Assembly (NCBI RefSeq): GCF_000002995.4
Contig: NW_025062479.1
Coordinates: 20,332,721 to 20,396,720 of the forward strand
Origin: Brugia malayi
Taxonomy: Eukaryota; Nematoda; Chromadorea; Rhabditida; Onchocercidae
Direction: 5' to 3'
DNA: 64,000 bases
The notes beneath the pieces are model-generated. The model saw only the letters and a program-made list of their open reading frames with translations, was not told where the DNA came from and made no database searches. The position numbers and the translations under genes are program-made. Shown here piece after piece: positions 26,359 through 38,050 of this stretch (the stretch's first letter is position 1; each line of letters begins with the position of its first letter).

Positions 26359-26364
26359 AATAAA
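26359..26364 (+). terminator. Poly(A) signal of the small membrane protein gene
   Basis: AATAAA lies 122 bases downstream of the TAG stop, in a TTCGAATAAAATTT context. A second one follows near 26494. Confidence 0.55.
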
Positions 26365-27289
26365 ATTTTGACCATATCAAGATTATCTAAACAAAAATGG
26401 TTATGTGAAACAATTCTATGGCTCAAACTGTTTCAGTGTTTTCTTGTTCTTTTGTTAATTATTAATTAATTTCTTTCGGGAATAATTTTTTGAATAAAAC
26501 ATACGAGCTAACATAGAACAAATAATCATGATGTATAGGTCTTAAATTTTAAACGAAACGTGTTTGTTAACAAACCATCAGAATAAAATTAAGTATATAG
26601 GAATTCTAACAAACAGTATGTTAGACGATTATAGATTTTACCTCGTTGAAAATCTTACCTAATAGTTCATTGTATGGGCAAACCCAAAGGACGCATTTAG
26701 AAAATTTCTAGATTTAGGCTTACCGAAATTTATCTTTAAAATTCTGATCATCCTAATATTTTTAATCGTTATTATGGACCAAATGAAGTATTGCAAGCAT
26801 TATTAGTAATAAAGCGCAATGCAAAATTATTCAGACTTTATTTGCCATCAATTTTGCTCGCTAACAATTATTTTAATTCTGAAAGCGAAGATCAGGTAAG
26901 ATTTGTGATCAGTCATGAATTCAAATGTGAGTTATGAATTGCGATTATTTGCTCAAATAATAAATATTTCTGGGATTTATGCTTGAGCGATACTAGATTA
27001 AACGATAAGAACGTTTGAATGAGGAAGGATTATTCATTATAAGCTGAAAAAATTTCATCCAAATAGCATTTTATATTCGATTTCTGCTTTCAAAATGCCG
27101 TTTTGCCTAATTCTCATTACAAAACCAAATTACTGATTGATAAATATTTTGAAAATGATAAAATAATTGATAATATTTTTAAAGAATGATGGATTATTTT
27201 CTTGGTCAACACTCGTCTGTAAGTTTTACGTTTGTATCAGAAATGGATTTTAATTATGTCATAGACAATTTTTTACTTTTACATTATGT

Positions 27290-27410
27290 TATGATGATAA
27301 TAATCAATAATAATTCTAACGAATAATAATAACAACAACAATAGTAATAATAATAAAATATTAGCAATATTAATAATAATAATTATTATTACTATTATAA
27401 TTAGTGATGT
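27290..27410. repeat. Degenerate AAT trinucleotide repeat
   Basis: Runs of AAT/ATA units with interruptions change to ATT units near the right end, which makes a weak inverted arrangement. Confidence 0.85.
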
Positions 27411-29302
27411 TAAATAATATTATTAATAAATGACAATAATAATAAATAAACAAGTAAATGAATAAATAAATTAGTTAAATAATAATAAGTGATATGGTAT
27501 TGACTCCTATCATCTACACTAGTGCTTGTTAATATTTTCAATAAGTGATGATATTTTTGAAAGGTAGCAAAATGAAAAATAGTTTCAATAAATCCAATTA
27601 ACATTTCCGTTATTGCTGCAAAACTTTTGAAATACGCCTGATCATTCTGACTCTTTTGCAACAGCAATTGTCCATTCCACGTGTACGACGGTATACTATC
27701 ATAAATCCTCACTTATCGCGTATGTATTGTAAATGAATGAAGTGGGTTCTCAAGCAACAAAAATTTCTCTGATATTTCATTTGGCTATTTAAAATCTTTT
27801 TTTGTACCCAGAATCCATCCTTTTATTGTTCAGAATCTCTTCTTGCCATTCAGCATCTCTCTTTGTACTTCTTTTCTTGTTTGAAATCAGATTGTAACTT
27901 CACTGTTAACTTTAAACCTTACATTAGCTCATCGACATGAAATAACTCCCGTAGTTTTATTTCTTTATTAATTTTATTTAAGGATTTTTTATGAAAAGAA
28001 GAAATGCATTAATGAAACACAGAAATAGAAAAAAAGGAATTAAATTTGGAGAAAAAAAAAAACTAGAAATTAATAAAAAATAATTTGGAGACTTTTAAAT
28101 TAACAAAAGATCGAAGAGAAATCAATTTATAATTGTTATGAGTTTTTTACAGTTATTTTGTAATCTTATTGTAGCGAATAAATATACCATAGTATTCGTA
28201 TTCCTTTTTCCACTTATATTTCGTTTTATTTTGTATCAAGAAAAAAGAAAAGAACCTTAAACGATTTGTTTGGGTACGGAATTGGATGAAATTCGAATCT
28301 ATTGACCTATTTTAGGAATTTTTTTTTGAAAAATGTGTACTTTTTAAAAATATTTTCATTTTTTCGTTTGTTTATTGTTTCCTTTTTGTCAATTTGTCAA
28401 TAATACGGATAGATCCATTTCATTTCTTACTGAAAAAAAAAAAAATGAAAAAAGAAAAGAGAGAAAAAGAAAACGAAAACGGAAATAAGTGACAGTTGTT
28501 CGTTTCGGTTCTCATTTAAATCAAAATGGAGAAATCCCTTTCCATTCATTTTTTTTTTTAAGTCTTTCCTTTTTTTCTTAGTGAAGTTGAAAGAAGAGAA
28601 AGATATGGAAACCTTATCTCACCTTTTTAAATTTTGACAACAACTTTAACAATCAGTTTTATCAAACATTTGACAATTTAATTGGTTGTTTTCCGCTTTT
28701 TTTTCTGCTGTAGGAAAAATTATTTCTGAAACCAAAAATTTTCTTTTGTATTTCGTTTTCTTGATTTTTAATGTCATTTATTTATTTATTATTTCTCACT
28801 CGTTTATTGTTATTTTTGTGTCATTTCAGGAGAAATTGGATTTCAGAAAAAATGAAAAAATGAAGGAAGTTAAAACAACAAAAGTGATAGAAAAGAAGGC
28901 CAGAAAAAAAGAAAAAAAACGATGAAACCGGTGATATGTATATGTATCATTAAACATTAATCATTGAACTAATTTAGTACTTAAATTCAGTTTTTGCGAA
29001 AAATAGGAAAGAACGAGGGCAAAGAGCAAAAGAGGAGGTAAAAAGATTTTTTAAAAAAAAAGAACGATAATGTAACCGGATTCAATTGCTGATCCAATTT
29101 AGTATTTAAACTCAATATTAATTTACAGATTCTACACTTCAATTCTTAAACCGTCATTTAAACAGAATTTTTAAGTGTCATATTGTACTGACATGCTTTC
29201 AAATTTCTTATTCAAATGTATCTTAAATTAAAATATTGGAAAAATTAAATATATTAAACTAGTTTTTCAAATTTTTCTATCCTATTCTATTTTCTTTCAT
29301 TT

Positions 29303-29308
29303 TTGCAG
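29303..29308 (+). promoter_or_regulatory. Probable trans-splice acceptor of the collagen gene
   Basis: A pyrimidine-rich TTTCATTTTTGCAG lies 10 bases before the collagen ATG with no coding upstream, as expected for spliced-leader addition in nematodes. Confidence 0.5.
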
Positions 29309-29318
29309 GAAAAAAAAA

Positions 29319-32300
29319 ATGCAACAGTATCGTTTACATGGTCCTGCTACTGTTGCAGCCTCCGTATGCGGAATAGCATTCATTGCTCTGATTATAATAT
29401 TTCCGGTAATCCTGAATGATATAGCACAAATGGAAGAAGAATTGACTTTACATCGTGATCAATATCAAACTTTATCTAATACAATTTGGTATTATTTGAT
29501 GCAAGAAAGTGATCAGTTACGATTAACTCGTTCGGTACGACGAAATAGATCACAATGTAAGTTAACAAATGCAAAATTTCCTGATCATCCTTTTACTTAT
29601 TATAATTTGAGATTTATTATTATCGAATTAAATCATTCAGTCAAATCCATCTATCTTTTTCCTAATAAAATTAATTTTGAATTTTGATCAATTTATAAAT
29701 TTTTTATAGATGGTGGTGGGGAAGAAAATGGTGATAAAAAAGGTATAGAAGAAGGCAGAGATGGATATGGAGAGGAAGGAAATGGTGGAAGGAATGGACC
29801 TGAGAGTAAAAAGATACCAAACGGTGTGAAAGGTCAAAATGGCTGTCCACGTGGACCAACTGGGCCACCTGGTGAACCGGGTGAAAGAGGTTATAAAATG
29901 TCCAATTATTATACCTTTCTGGTAAACGGATAAAAGTGTAAGTTATTAAGACGAAAAAACTGGTAAACAGATAAAAAGTGTTATTGAAAAAAAAAAAAAA
30001 AAAGAAAAAAGAAAAAAAGATGAAGCGTAAATCTTAAAAAAATTATATTAAATTTGTTAAGAAGTCAAAAAATCTATCAATAATTATGTAGCAGCTAACG
30101 ACAACATTTCAGGAGAGAATGGCATGGACGGTTTACCGGGCAAGGAAGGTGTTGCAGGCATGTATGAAAGTCCGAAAGAAGGCCCATGTGCACAGTGTCC
30201 ACCAGGACGACCTGGTTTACCAGGCTATAAGGGAAGAAGAGGACCACGTGGACCATTTGGCAAAAAAGGAGAGCCTGGAAAGCCTGGTAAACAAATTTTC
30301 CACTTCTTAGAAAAACCTAAAATTCATTTCACGGAATGATTTATTTTTTCCAGCTATTATAGTGAACCATTTCAGGAGCCTATTACCTTTCTACCACTGT
30401 AGCTAACCGTTTTTCTTTGAGTACTGTAACGGGCAATTTCTATTTATAGGAGTTTGATGATTCCAAAAAGGATTTTTGTGCCAAATTATTAAAAATAATT
30501 TTGGATTTTTGAATTTTAAGGACGTGATGGAGAGGCAGGCGAAGAAGGACCTGAAGGTGATGTTGGCCAAGCTGGGCCACAAGGACCTCCTGGTGAAAAT
30601 GGTAAGTTGAAAGTAGAGCAGATTTTTTTACATGCTACATTTCTTGTTTTTTTCGACATTGATTCTATATGCGTATTATAAATTATTTTAATGAATTTTT
30701 GATGAAAAAGGTTAATTTATTGGAATGAAATTTTGATTAATTTCGGACTTTTTGTTCAGTTTTCTTATTCAGTAAAATCGTATTTTGTTCCAGGTGAACC
30801 CGGGCAAGATGGTTATATATATGCTCGCGGCCCACCTGGAAAAAAAGGCGATGCTGGACCAAGAGGACCAGAAGGAGATCAAGGTCCACCTGGCGAACGA
30901 GGTGATGAAGGCGAAATAGGTAATTATAAATTTGTTAATTTTTAGAAGAATTTTAATCGATCAAAAACACTTTGAAAAATGTCACTTCATTAAGGATTGG
31001 CTGGAGAACCTGGTCGTCCTGGACCAACAGGAGTAGAAGGACCAATGGGCATTCCTGGGCCAGTCGGAGAACGGGGAAGAATGGGTATGTTATTTCAGAT
31101 TTCAATCATGTGACTATATGAATATCGTATTTCTTTTCAATTGACTCGCAATTTCTTAGGTGCCGATGCTGAATATTGTCCTTGTCCGGTACGAAATGGT
31201 AAGGGAAATGATGCCGGATATGATTTCAAGCAGCCATCGGATAAAGTTGAAAAAGACGGTAAAAGACCGGCAGGTATTTACGGGAAAATTCAGCCAGAAA
31301 AAAATTCCCAAGAGTTGACAAAAATTACCGATAATCCACCAGCAATACGTCCACAAAGTGGTAAATAATTATTCAAATATATCAATGAATAACTGTAAAT
31401 TTCCTGTATTGCGAGATAAATAAATGAAGATTCATCTCTTTATGCTTCAGAAAATTTTAAAAATTTTAATTACTTTAAACATTCTTTTGATTTTTATTTT
31501 AACTAATTCATTTTAATTAATTAAAGCATTTGGTTAACCAAAATAAGGCATGAATTATATCCATTAATACATAAAGAGTTATAACGGATGCATCATATAT
31601 TTTTCGGAATGAAAATCATTTGTTTTAATAAATTAAATTAATTGAAAAAATTTTACAAGTTACTTGAATTAATTATCTGAAAGTTTATAGTATAAGGTTT
31701 ATTATTATCAGTATTTATATTAACCTTTCTACATTGATATACGTGTAAAATTTCTTGTTAAATTATTTACCAAACTTTTTTATTCATTTTTACAAATTCC
31801 ACAAATTTATATTTTTTGATCCAAATTGATTTATTATTAGAGCTGAAATGAAATATCGTATAAATAAGGAATAACCAGTAAAGTTAGCTAAATTTGAAAT
31901 TAAAAAAGAAGAATTATTTAACCGTTGTTCAACTAAAAATTTTCACTTTGCAATTGGTAATTATTATTCACAAAGAAACAAATTCAGAAGGATTCATTTA
32001 GATTAATGAAAAATATCAAGTTAAAATTATTTTCGAATTCATGTTTTAAACTGTAATTTTTACTATAACATTCGGACAGAGTAGAATTTTGTTTTTTTTT
32101 TTTTTTTTTTTCATTCGCACCTTAATTATTAGCCTTCGTTTTTTAGGTGAAGAAGGTGAAGCAATGGAAGACGACACTTTTCCTGTCACTAAGGTAGGAC
32201 TAATAAATGTTAGCACATTAAAAATTGTGTCAAATCTCTTGTTTTTAAAGAAAAAATAAAAGTAAGGAATGTGAAATTCAATAATTATAGGAAAAATTGG

Positions 32301-32368
32301 ACGAAGCACAAACGATGCAACCTTACAAGAAACTTGCATTGGCAACAAGTTTACGACGTCGACATTGA
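29319..32368 (+). CDS. Cuticle collagen (Col_cuticle_N type), two possible C-termini
   Basis: Exons: 29319-29556, 29710-29889, 30113-30286, 30521-30601, 30794-30919, 30995-31084, 31160-31360, 32147-32193, 32291-32368. Nearly all joins are phase 1, splitting Gly codons, as is usual for collagens. The long form has 404 residues. The N-terminus carries the nematode cuticle collagen domain: a membrane/signal-anchor segment (residues about 10-30, VAASVCGIAFIALIIIFPVI) and a heptad-like stretch to about 60. A basic SVRRNR site follows (subtilisin-like cleavage). Gly-X-Y blocks from about residue 100 are interrupted near paired cysteines GPCAQCPPG and EYCPCPV, which in this family form inter-chain disulfides. 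A long non-collagenous tail is unusual. Function: secreted structural trimer of the cuticle. Reading past the donor at 31361 gives a stop at 31366-31368 (365 residues). Which named collagen this matches is unknown. Confidence 0.93.
31419..31424 (+). terminator. Internal poly(A) signal in collagen intron 7
   Basis: AATAAA lies 51 bases after the in-frame stop created if intron 7 is not spliced. This would allow a shorter collagen mRNA. Confidence 0.4.
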
Positions 32369-32477
32369 AGAAATTTTTTTTCTTTTTTGTAAGCTCTTCA
32401 ATGTTTGTTAGGTATTGAAAAAAAAGTCGAAGTAACGTTTGAAACGGAAATTTTTAATATGAAAATATTTTAACTTC

Positions 32478-32483
32478 AATAAA
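32478..32483 (+). terminator. Poly(A) signal of the collagen gene
   Basis: AATAAA lies about 110 bases after the TGA stop, in TTCAATAAACTTTA. Confidence 0.65.
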
Positions 32484-34234
32484 CTTTACTGATGTTGTAT
32501 AACTGAACACAATATTCTACATTAATGCCATATGAATCAAATAGCATGGTTGATATTTTTTGCTGTATCTTGATTAAATTAAATTTTAAGCTTCATTAAT
32601 ACTAATTTAATGCGACATAATTTTTATTTACTACTTTTTCATGAGTAAACAAAAAAAAAAAACGAAATATTTGATAATATCAATAGCTATATTAACAATT
32701 TATCAGAAATTATGTACATATATATTTATATTAAAATTATCAAAAAAAATTCGTTGAAATTTCTAACCAATCTTTTTCGAACATCTAAAATTTAAAATGA
32801 AGCAAAATTTTAATTTTTTTCTTCAAGTTTGTGCAAATTTTCAAGTGCTCTTAAACAATTGAAACAAATAAGCAAAAAAAAAAAAAATTATAAATAAATA
32901 TTTGTTTCCTTTTCTGATATAAATTTAATCAAGCATAAATTAAAAATTGTATTCTTCGTGATTTTTTATGCCATCTGTAAGGCAATCAAAATATTGCATC
33001 ATTGGAGGTAATTTCGTTATTGAAGGTAATTCTATCGAAGATCATTAAGTAATTCAGCAGGATTTGTAAGTAATGAAATATCTCTCATTAATTGTCTTAT
33101 TCAATTATCAGTTAGAAGGATTAGATTCAAATCTTAGTAAATATGCTTTGAATACTATTAAGATACGCTGCAGTAAGCTTATTTTAATTATGCCGAAAAT
33201 TATAAAAAAAAGAATTGCAAAAATGGTGGTGAACTGATTTCCTTAATATCAATTTATCAAATTCGATTTGCTATAATATGCAAATTGTTGAATAAATGAT
33301 TGATAATCGAAAAGTTTACAGCATTTATCGAACATTTGGTTTATTTTTTGATAAAAACACGAAGTGCAAAGTCCATCCTATCAAACAGCTATTTAGGCAC
33401 AATCAAAAGAAGCATTTTAAGCTCTTTGTAAAATTAAGTAAATAATTAATTCTTTTCTCTCTCATCTGTCAGATTAAAAAGTATTTTGGTAATTAGTTTT
33501 CGAAATTGTTTGCAAATTTAATGGTAGATAATTGAAATAAAAATATTTAAATCATAATAATGCCAAGAAAGAGCATATTGTTTCACTTGTTGATAATTTT
33601 TTCCTAGAAAAATTTTTTTTTATGTAATTTCATATAACAAATTTCAATTTTTGAAATGATTTTATATATGTTATAAATAAAAAATTGTTGACATTGGTAA
33701 ACAATAAAAAAAAGTTTACCATACATTTTTTTTGCACTCTTTTTTTCGATTTTTTTTATCTTTAAAAAAGGTCTTTCGTTTTTTTTTCTCTGAAAAATAA
33801 GTATTCTGTTTAAAGCCATGAAAATAAATCGATATTAACTTGGATGAAATTAAAATGAATAAACAATAAGTGTTGTAAAGAAAAAAAATATTTTAACTGA
33901 CAAATTAATTTACAATCCTCTTTTTCCCAGTTTCGCATCATTTTTAATCACCATCATCATTATCAGCAGATCAATGGATGATTGCGAAAAACAGAAGCTT
34001 TGATTCTCAAAAGCATTTTAAACTATGAAATCATAGTTATTTGCTACTACAGTGATTCATAATTGTAGTGTATCTATCGACTATAATGACAAATATTAAT
34101 ATATGAATTTTTTTCTTTCCATTTGTTTAATTATTTATATTAAACTAAAATAAAAACCATAAATGCAAATTTTGGTTATTTCATTGTTATCTCTAATATT
34201 TTTTGCAAATAAATTTAAGGATATATATTGGCTG

Positions 34235-34338
34235 ATTCATTTGAATTTCAGAAATGGTTTGCCGGCATGATTAATTCATTTGAAGTTCAGAAATGCTTTA
34301 TTGATTTAATTATTTAATACGTTTGAATTTCAGCAATG
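34235..34338 (+). repeat. Three-copy degenerate repeat
   Basis: The motif ATTCATTTGAATTTCAGAAA occurs at 34235 and, with one change, at 34274. A shortened copy (TTTGAATTTCAGCAATG) lies at 34322. The copies look like tract duplications rather than exons. Confidence 0.65.
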
Positions 34339-34964
34339 CTAATTCATTTCATTTTCTTTCAATCAGCTAATTAATTTATTAATTTAATCGACTGAAATTT
34401 TACGAACGTCTTTTCCAAGTATTTGAACATTTATGAATACTGTTCGCAAAGAAAATTTACTCATTTCACTTTTTTTTTCCACTAACTAGCAGCTTGTTCC
34501 ATTTTTTCAGAATTGTTATTCATTTTCTAATTAATCTCAGTAAACGCATAATGGTGCTATTAAACTTAATTTAATTTATAAATTTCGTTTCTTTTTTTTT
34601 GTTTTTAATAAAATTAAATTAATGTTTTGCTAAAAAGAACCAATGACTTTGAAGTTAAAAAATCATTGAATTTTTTAAAAAATAATATTTATGGCACAAA
34701 AGAAAATGCATGTGATCTGAAAAGAAAAAAGGAAAAAACTGAGATGAAAAAAGAAAGTATTTAAAAAATAAAAGACACAGATGTGTACAGTAATACCGAT
34801 GATCATAGCAGTAAAAGGATTGAAAGAGTGATAACACGACTGATAAGGAAATTTATCATTCATTGTCTAAAGATTTCTTCATGTTTACTTTCTACTTTCA
34901 TCCATTATTTCATTTCTTTTTTTTGGTTTTACATGCAATAAAATTCTAAAAAATATTATTTTCT

Positions 34965-35032
34965 AAACAATAATAATAACGATATTAATAATAATAATAA
35001 TAGTGATAATAGCAACAGTAATATTTTATTAT
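34965..35032. repeat. AAT-type simple repeat
   Basis: Interrupted AATAAT units, visible directly. Confidence 0.8.
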
Positions 35033-36129
35033 ATGCTAAAACCAGAAATTTATATTATGGAAGTATTTTAATTAACTATAATAAATTATTTAACAACTGT
35101 GTTCTAATTAGGAAGGATATTTTAATTAATAATTTTGCTGTTTTTTTTTTTTTTTTGTTGCATAATTTGGATTAAGAAAAGTAAAATGAATTAAAAAGAT
35201 AGAAAAAAGTGGAAATTATTATCCATCGTGGAAGGAATGTAATTATAGCATTAATTTGTTTACAGAATTTAATAGAAAAGAGAAATGTTATTTTCAACCA
35301 AACGGTATTCAGTTCCTTCACAAACAGTCTTAATTTCTGGCCTACATTTCTATAGTGATTTTATCGAGTAGTGTTATTTTCAAATTTCCGAGTTCAAATT
35401 ATTTCATTGAGTTATATTCATTTTAGGTTTTTCTTTCATGTCTAATTAAATGGAATTCGTAATTTATATATATATATATATATATTTTTTAATGATCTTT
35501 ATGTGTTAAAATAAAAAGGAAAAGAAAGTTAGGGAAAAAATTACTGAATTTGAACAGAAAAAAGAAGTTGAATATAAAATGAGGAATGATTACACTAAGT
35601 AATTAATTAACTAATTAATAGCTAAGTAAACCCTACCATAACTAATCAATAACAATTTGTTGTTTTTTCTTTCTTATCATTCTATTCGTTTTGCCGGAAA
35701 ATATGCAAAACGAAATGTCAACGAAAGAAAAAATGGCAGAAACAAAAAAAGAAAGAAGGAAAAAGTAAATTTCAAAATGACGAGCAATTTTTTTCGACAA
35801 TTTAAGATTTAAAGCTTAAATATTTTATGAGTCATTGATGCAAATTTCTAGTACTATTATTGAACTATCAAATGAAATAAACAGGATAAGGAAGGAAATA
35901 GATTGAAAAAAGAAAGTTGAAGGGGGCGAGAGAGTTGAATAGAAAGAAAAGAGAAAAATAAGAAAGAAAAAGGAAGGAATTTTAATTTTAAGTTTAACAT
36001 TTGAAATACATAAATTATCCAATTGCTGTGTATGCATCACAAAAATTTTTTTTAGCTTGCTAACTTTCATTGAAGTTTTTGCACCAATCCTGAAAAATGT
36101 TTTCATCTTTGCTACCAAATTTTCTTCCA

Positions 36130-36260
36130 AATTACTAATTATTAATATTTTTACTGTTATAATTATTGTTATTATTATTACTGTTATTTCTTATCATTAT
36201 TGTTGTTACAATTATAATTACTATTATATTATTACTAAAATCAACATTATTGTTCTCGCC
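36130..36260. repeat. ATT-type simple repeat
   Basis: Interrupted ATT/TTA units create a long but meaningless open frame on the plus strand. Confidence 0.8.
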
Positions 36261-38050
36261 AGTATTATTACCATCACTTTTTTATTATTGCTATCTGATT
36301 TTTTTATTTTGTTCCTAGTTTTCATTTATTATTATTTATTATTTAAAACTTCAACAGTTTTTTTTTTGTTTAAATTGTTGTGCTTATTATTATGTAAAGA
36401 AAGTTAAAGCGGAAGAATGAGGTGGTAAGGTGATAAAAGATGCGGGAAGTCGGAGAAAGGTTGAAAGGAAAGATAGAGAATTTGAAGAGTCTGAGGAAAG
36501 GTAAGTGAAACAACTGTTTCCGATGATTTTTTCATCTCTCTTTTCTTTTTTTATGTTTATTCATGCTCTCTTATTCGCATTAATTGTTGATATTTATTTC
36601 ACTTCCTTGTTATTATCATATAAATAAAATTATATTGAAAGATTATTTGCACTAAAATTTATCAAAATTTGATATACTTGATTGATCAACTATTTAGCAC
36701 TACTGATCTTTGTACCTTTTAATTTTAATAATCATTTAATATTGCTCTCATCATTAATATTATATGATTTACTTGTTTGTATGCAATCAATTTAAATGAC
36801 AAATATGTTTCTTAATTAACGTATGCATATAATTACTAACAATATTTATGTCATTATAATTCATAATTTTAATACTTTAAAATATTTTTGACTTCAATTT
36901 CTTACTTTCTAATTTAATAATAGTCTTAGGAAGTAAATTGTATGTAATATTTATTAAACAAATAGTTTTGTTTCTTCCCCTATAAGACAAAGTTGAAAAT
37001 TTTTAAATTAATGAAAATAATTTCAGGTATGTTACAAATATCATATTACTTTTGAATTCTATATTCTATTGCATAAATTTAAAACATATTCCATATTATC
37101 TTATATTAAATTCATATTAATATTTCAGTTTAATATATCATTGGTCTACATTATGAAATTTGTCACAATTTACATTATTTCATAAAAATTTCGACTAGTT
37201 TGAAGGAAATACTTTTTCAACACAATTTCAACACAATTTCTACTTCTGTCATTGTTTACAAATTTTGCGATCAAAGATTATTACTTATAAATATCAAATT
37301 ATTATTGTTAATGTATCACAACACATTTATATCAAATAAAAATTCCTATCCTATCAAAAAACAATTCTTTTTTATCAAAAATGTACTTTTGTGAGTTTAT
37401 TTCAACTAATTGAAATATATTAATTTATTTCAAATAATTCAAGTGCACTAAATGTATAATTGCACTAACATTCCATTTCATATTGACTTTTGGACCAATT
37501 GTAAAATGTAAATAATCTCCGATGTTAACCTTGGCCTCCATCGATCATCACTAAATTGCTAAAATGTCATCTCTTTCCCAAAACTGATTCCTTACGAAAT
37601 ATCATTTCGATTATATTCCAATTATATTTATTTCATCCTACTCCCGCGCTCTCCGCACTTTATTTCCATATGACAGACAAATAGTTTGCGGCTATTTGAA
37701 TATATTTATGTGATAATATAATGTATCTATGTACAATTGATTAATATTAAAAAACACTTTGAATATTTGCAATAGCTGAAATTGTACTTAGGTTAATTCA
37801 CCATTTTTTTATCATATTTTTCTTTTATAGGTATCAGAAATGAATTGCACTGTTAATTTTTTTTTTCCATTCTTTCACAAAATTTATCGAAACTATATAT
37901 TTTTGGAAAAGTTGCCTAAAATGAAAACAATTAGCTAATTAATATTGTATTATTTGAAGAAAATTTTCGCAATTATTGGAGAGTAATTTGTTAATTAATC
38001 TGAAAAAAAATCCATATACAATTATGTAATATAGAATTCAATTACAGATT

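Larger units (their letters stand above)
26500..29308. other. Intergenic DNA with simple repeats and a possible coding remnant
   Basis: This is AT-rich DNA with AAT-type repeats (27295-27410) and purine-rich stretches (28430-28490). Around 26675-26896 two adjacent open frames read like one protein segment broken by a frameshift (see findings). A minus-strand open frame at 27410-27712 has no splice or start support. I see no complete gene. Confidence 0.45.
32500..38046. other. Gene-poor, low-complexity region
   Basis: There is no supported protein gene over about 5.5 kb. The stretch holds A/T runs, ATT/AAT repeats (34968-35030, 36130-36260), an AT run near 35465 and a triplicated motif near 34235-34338. 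A purine-rich segment at 36410-36499 ends in a strong donor, GAAAG|GTAAGTG, and has an open frame MREVGERLKGKIENLKSLRK. It may be a 5' exon of the downstream PTR gene, but it does not join in frame to 38048 (stop after six codons), so at best it is non-coding leader. Confidence 0.5.

Noticed and set aside
27410..27712. 100-codon minus-strand open frame
   Set aside because: Part of it lies in an AAT repeat; no acceptor, poly(A) signal or family match.
35825..36407. Open frames on both strands
   Set aside because: Low-complexity purine tracts and ATT repeats explain them.
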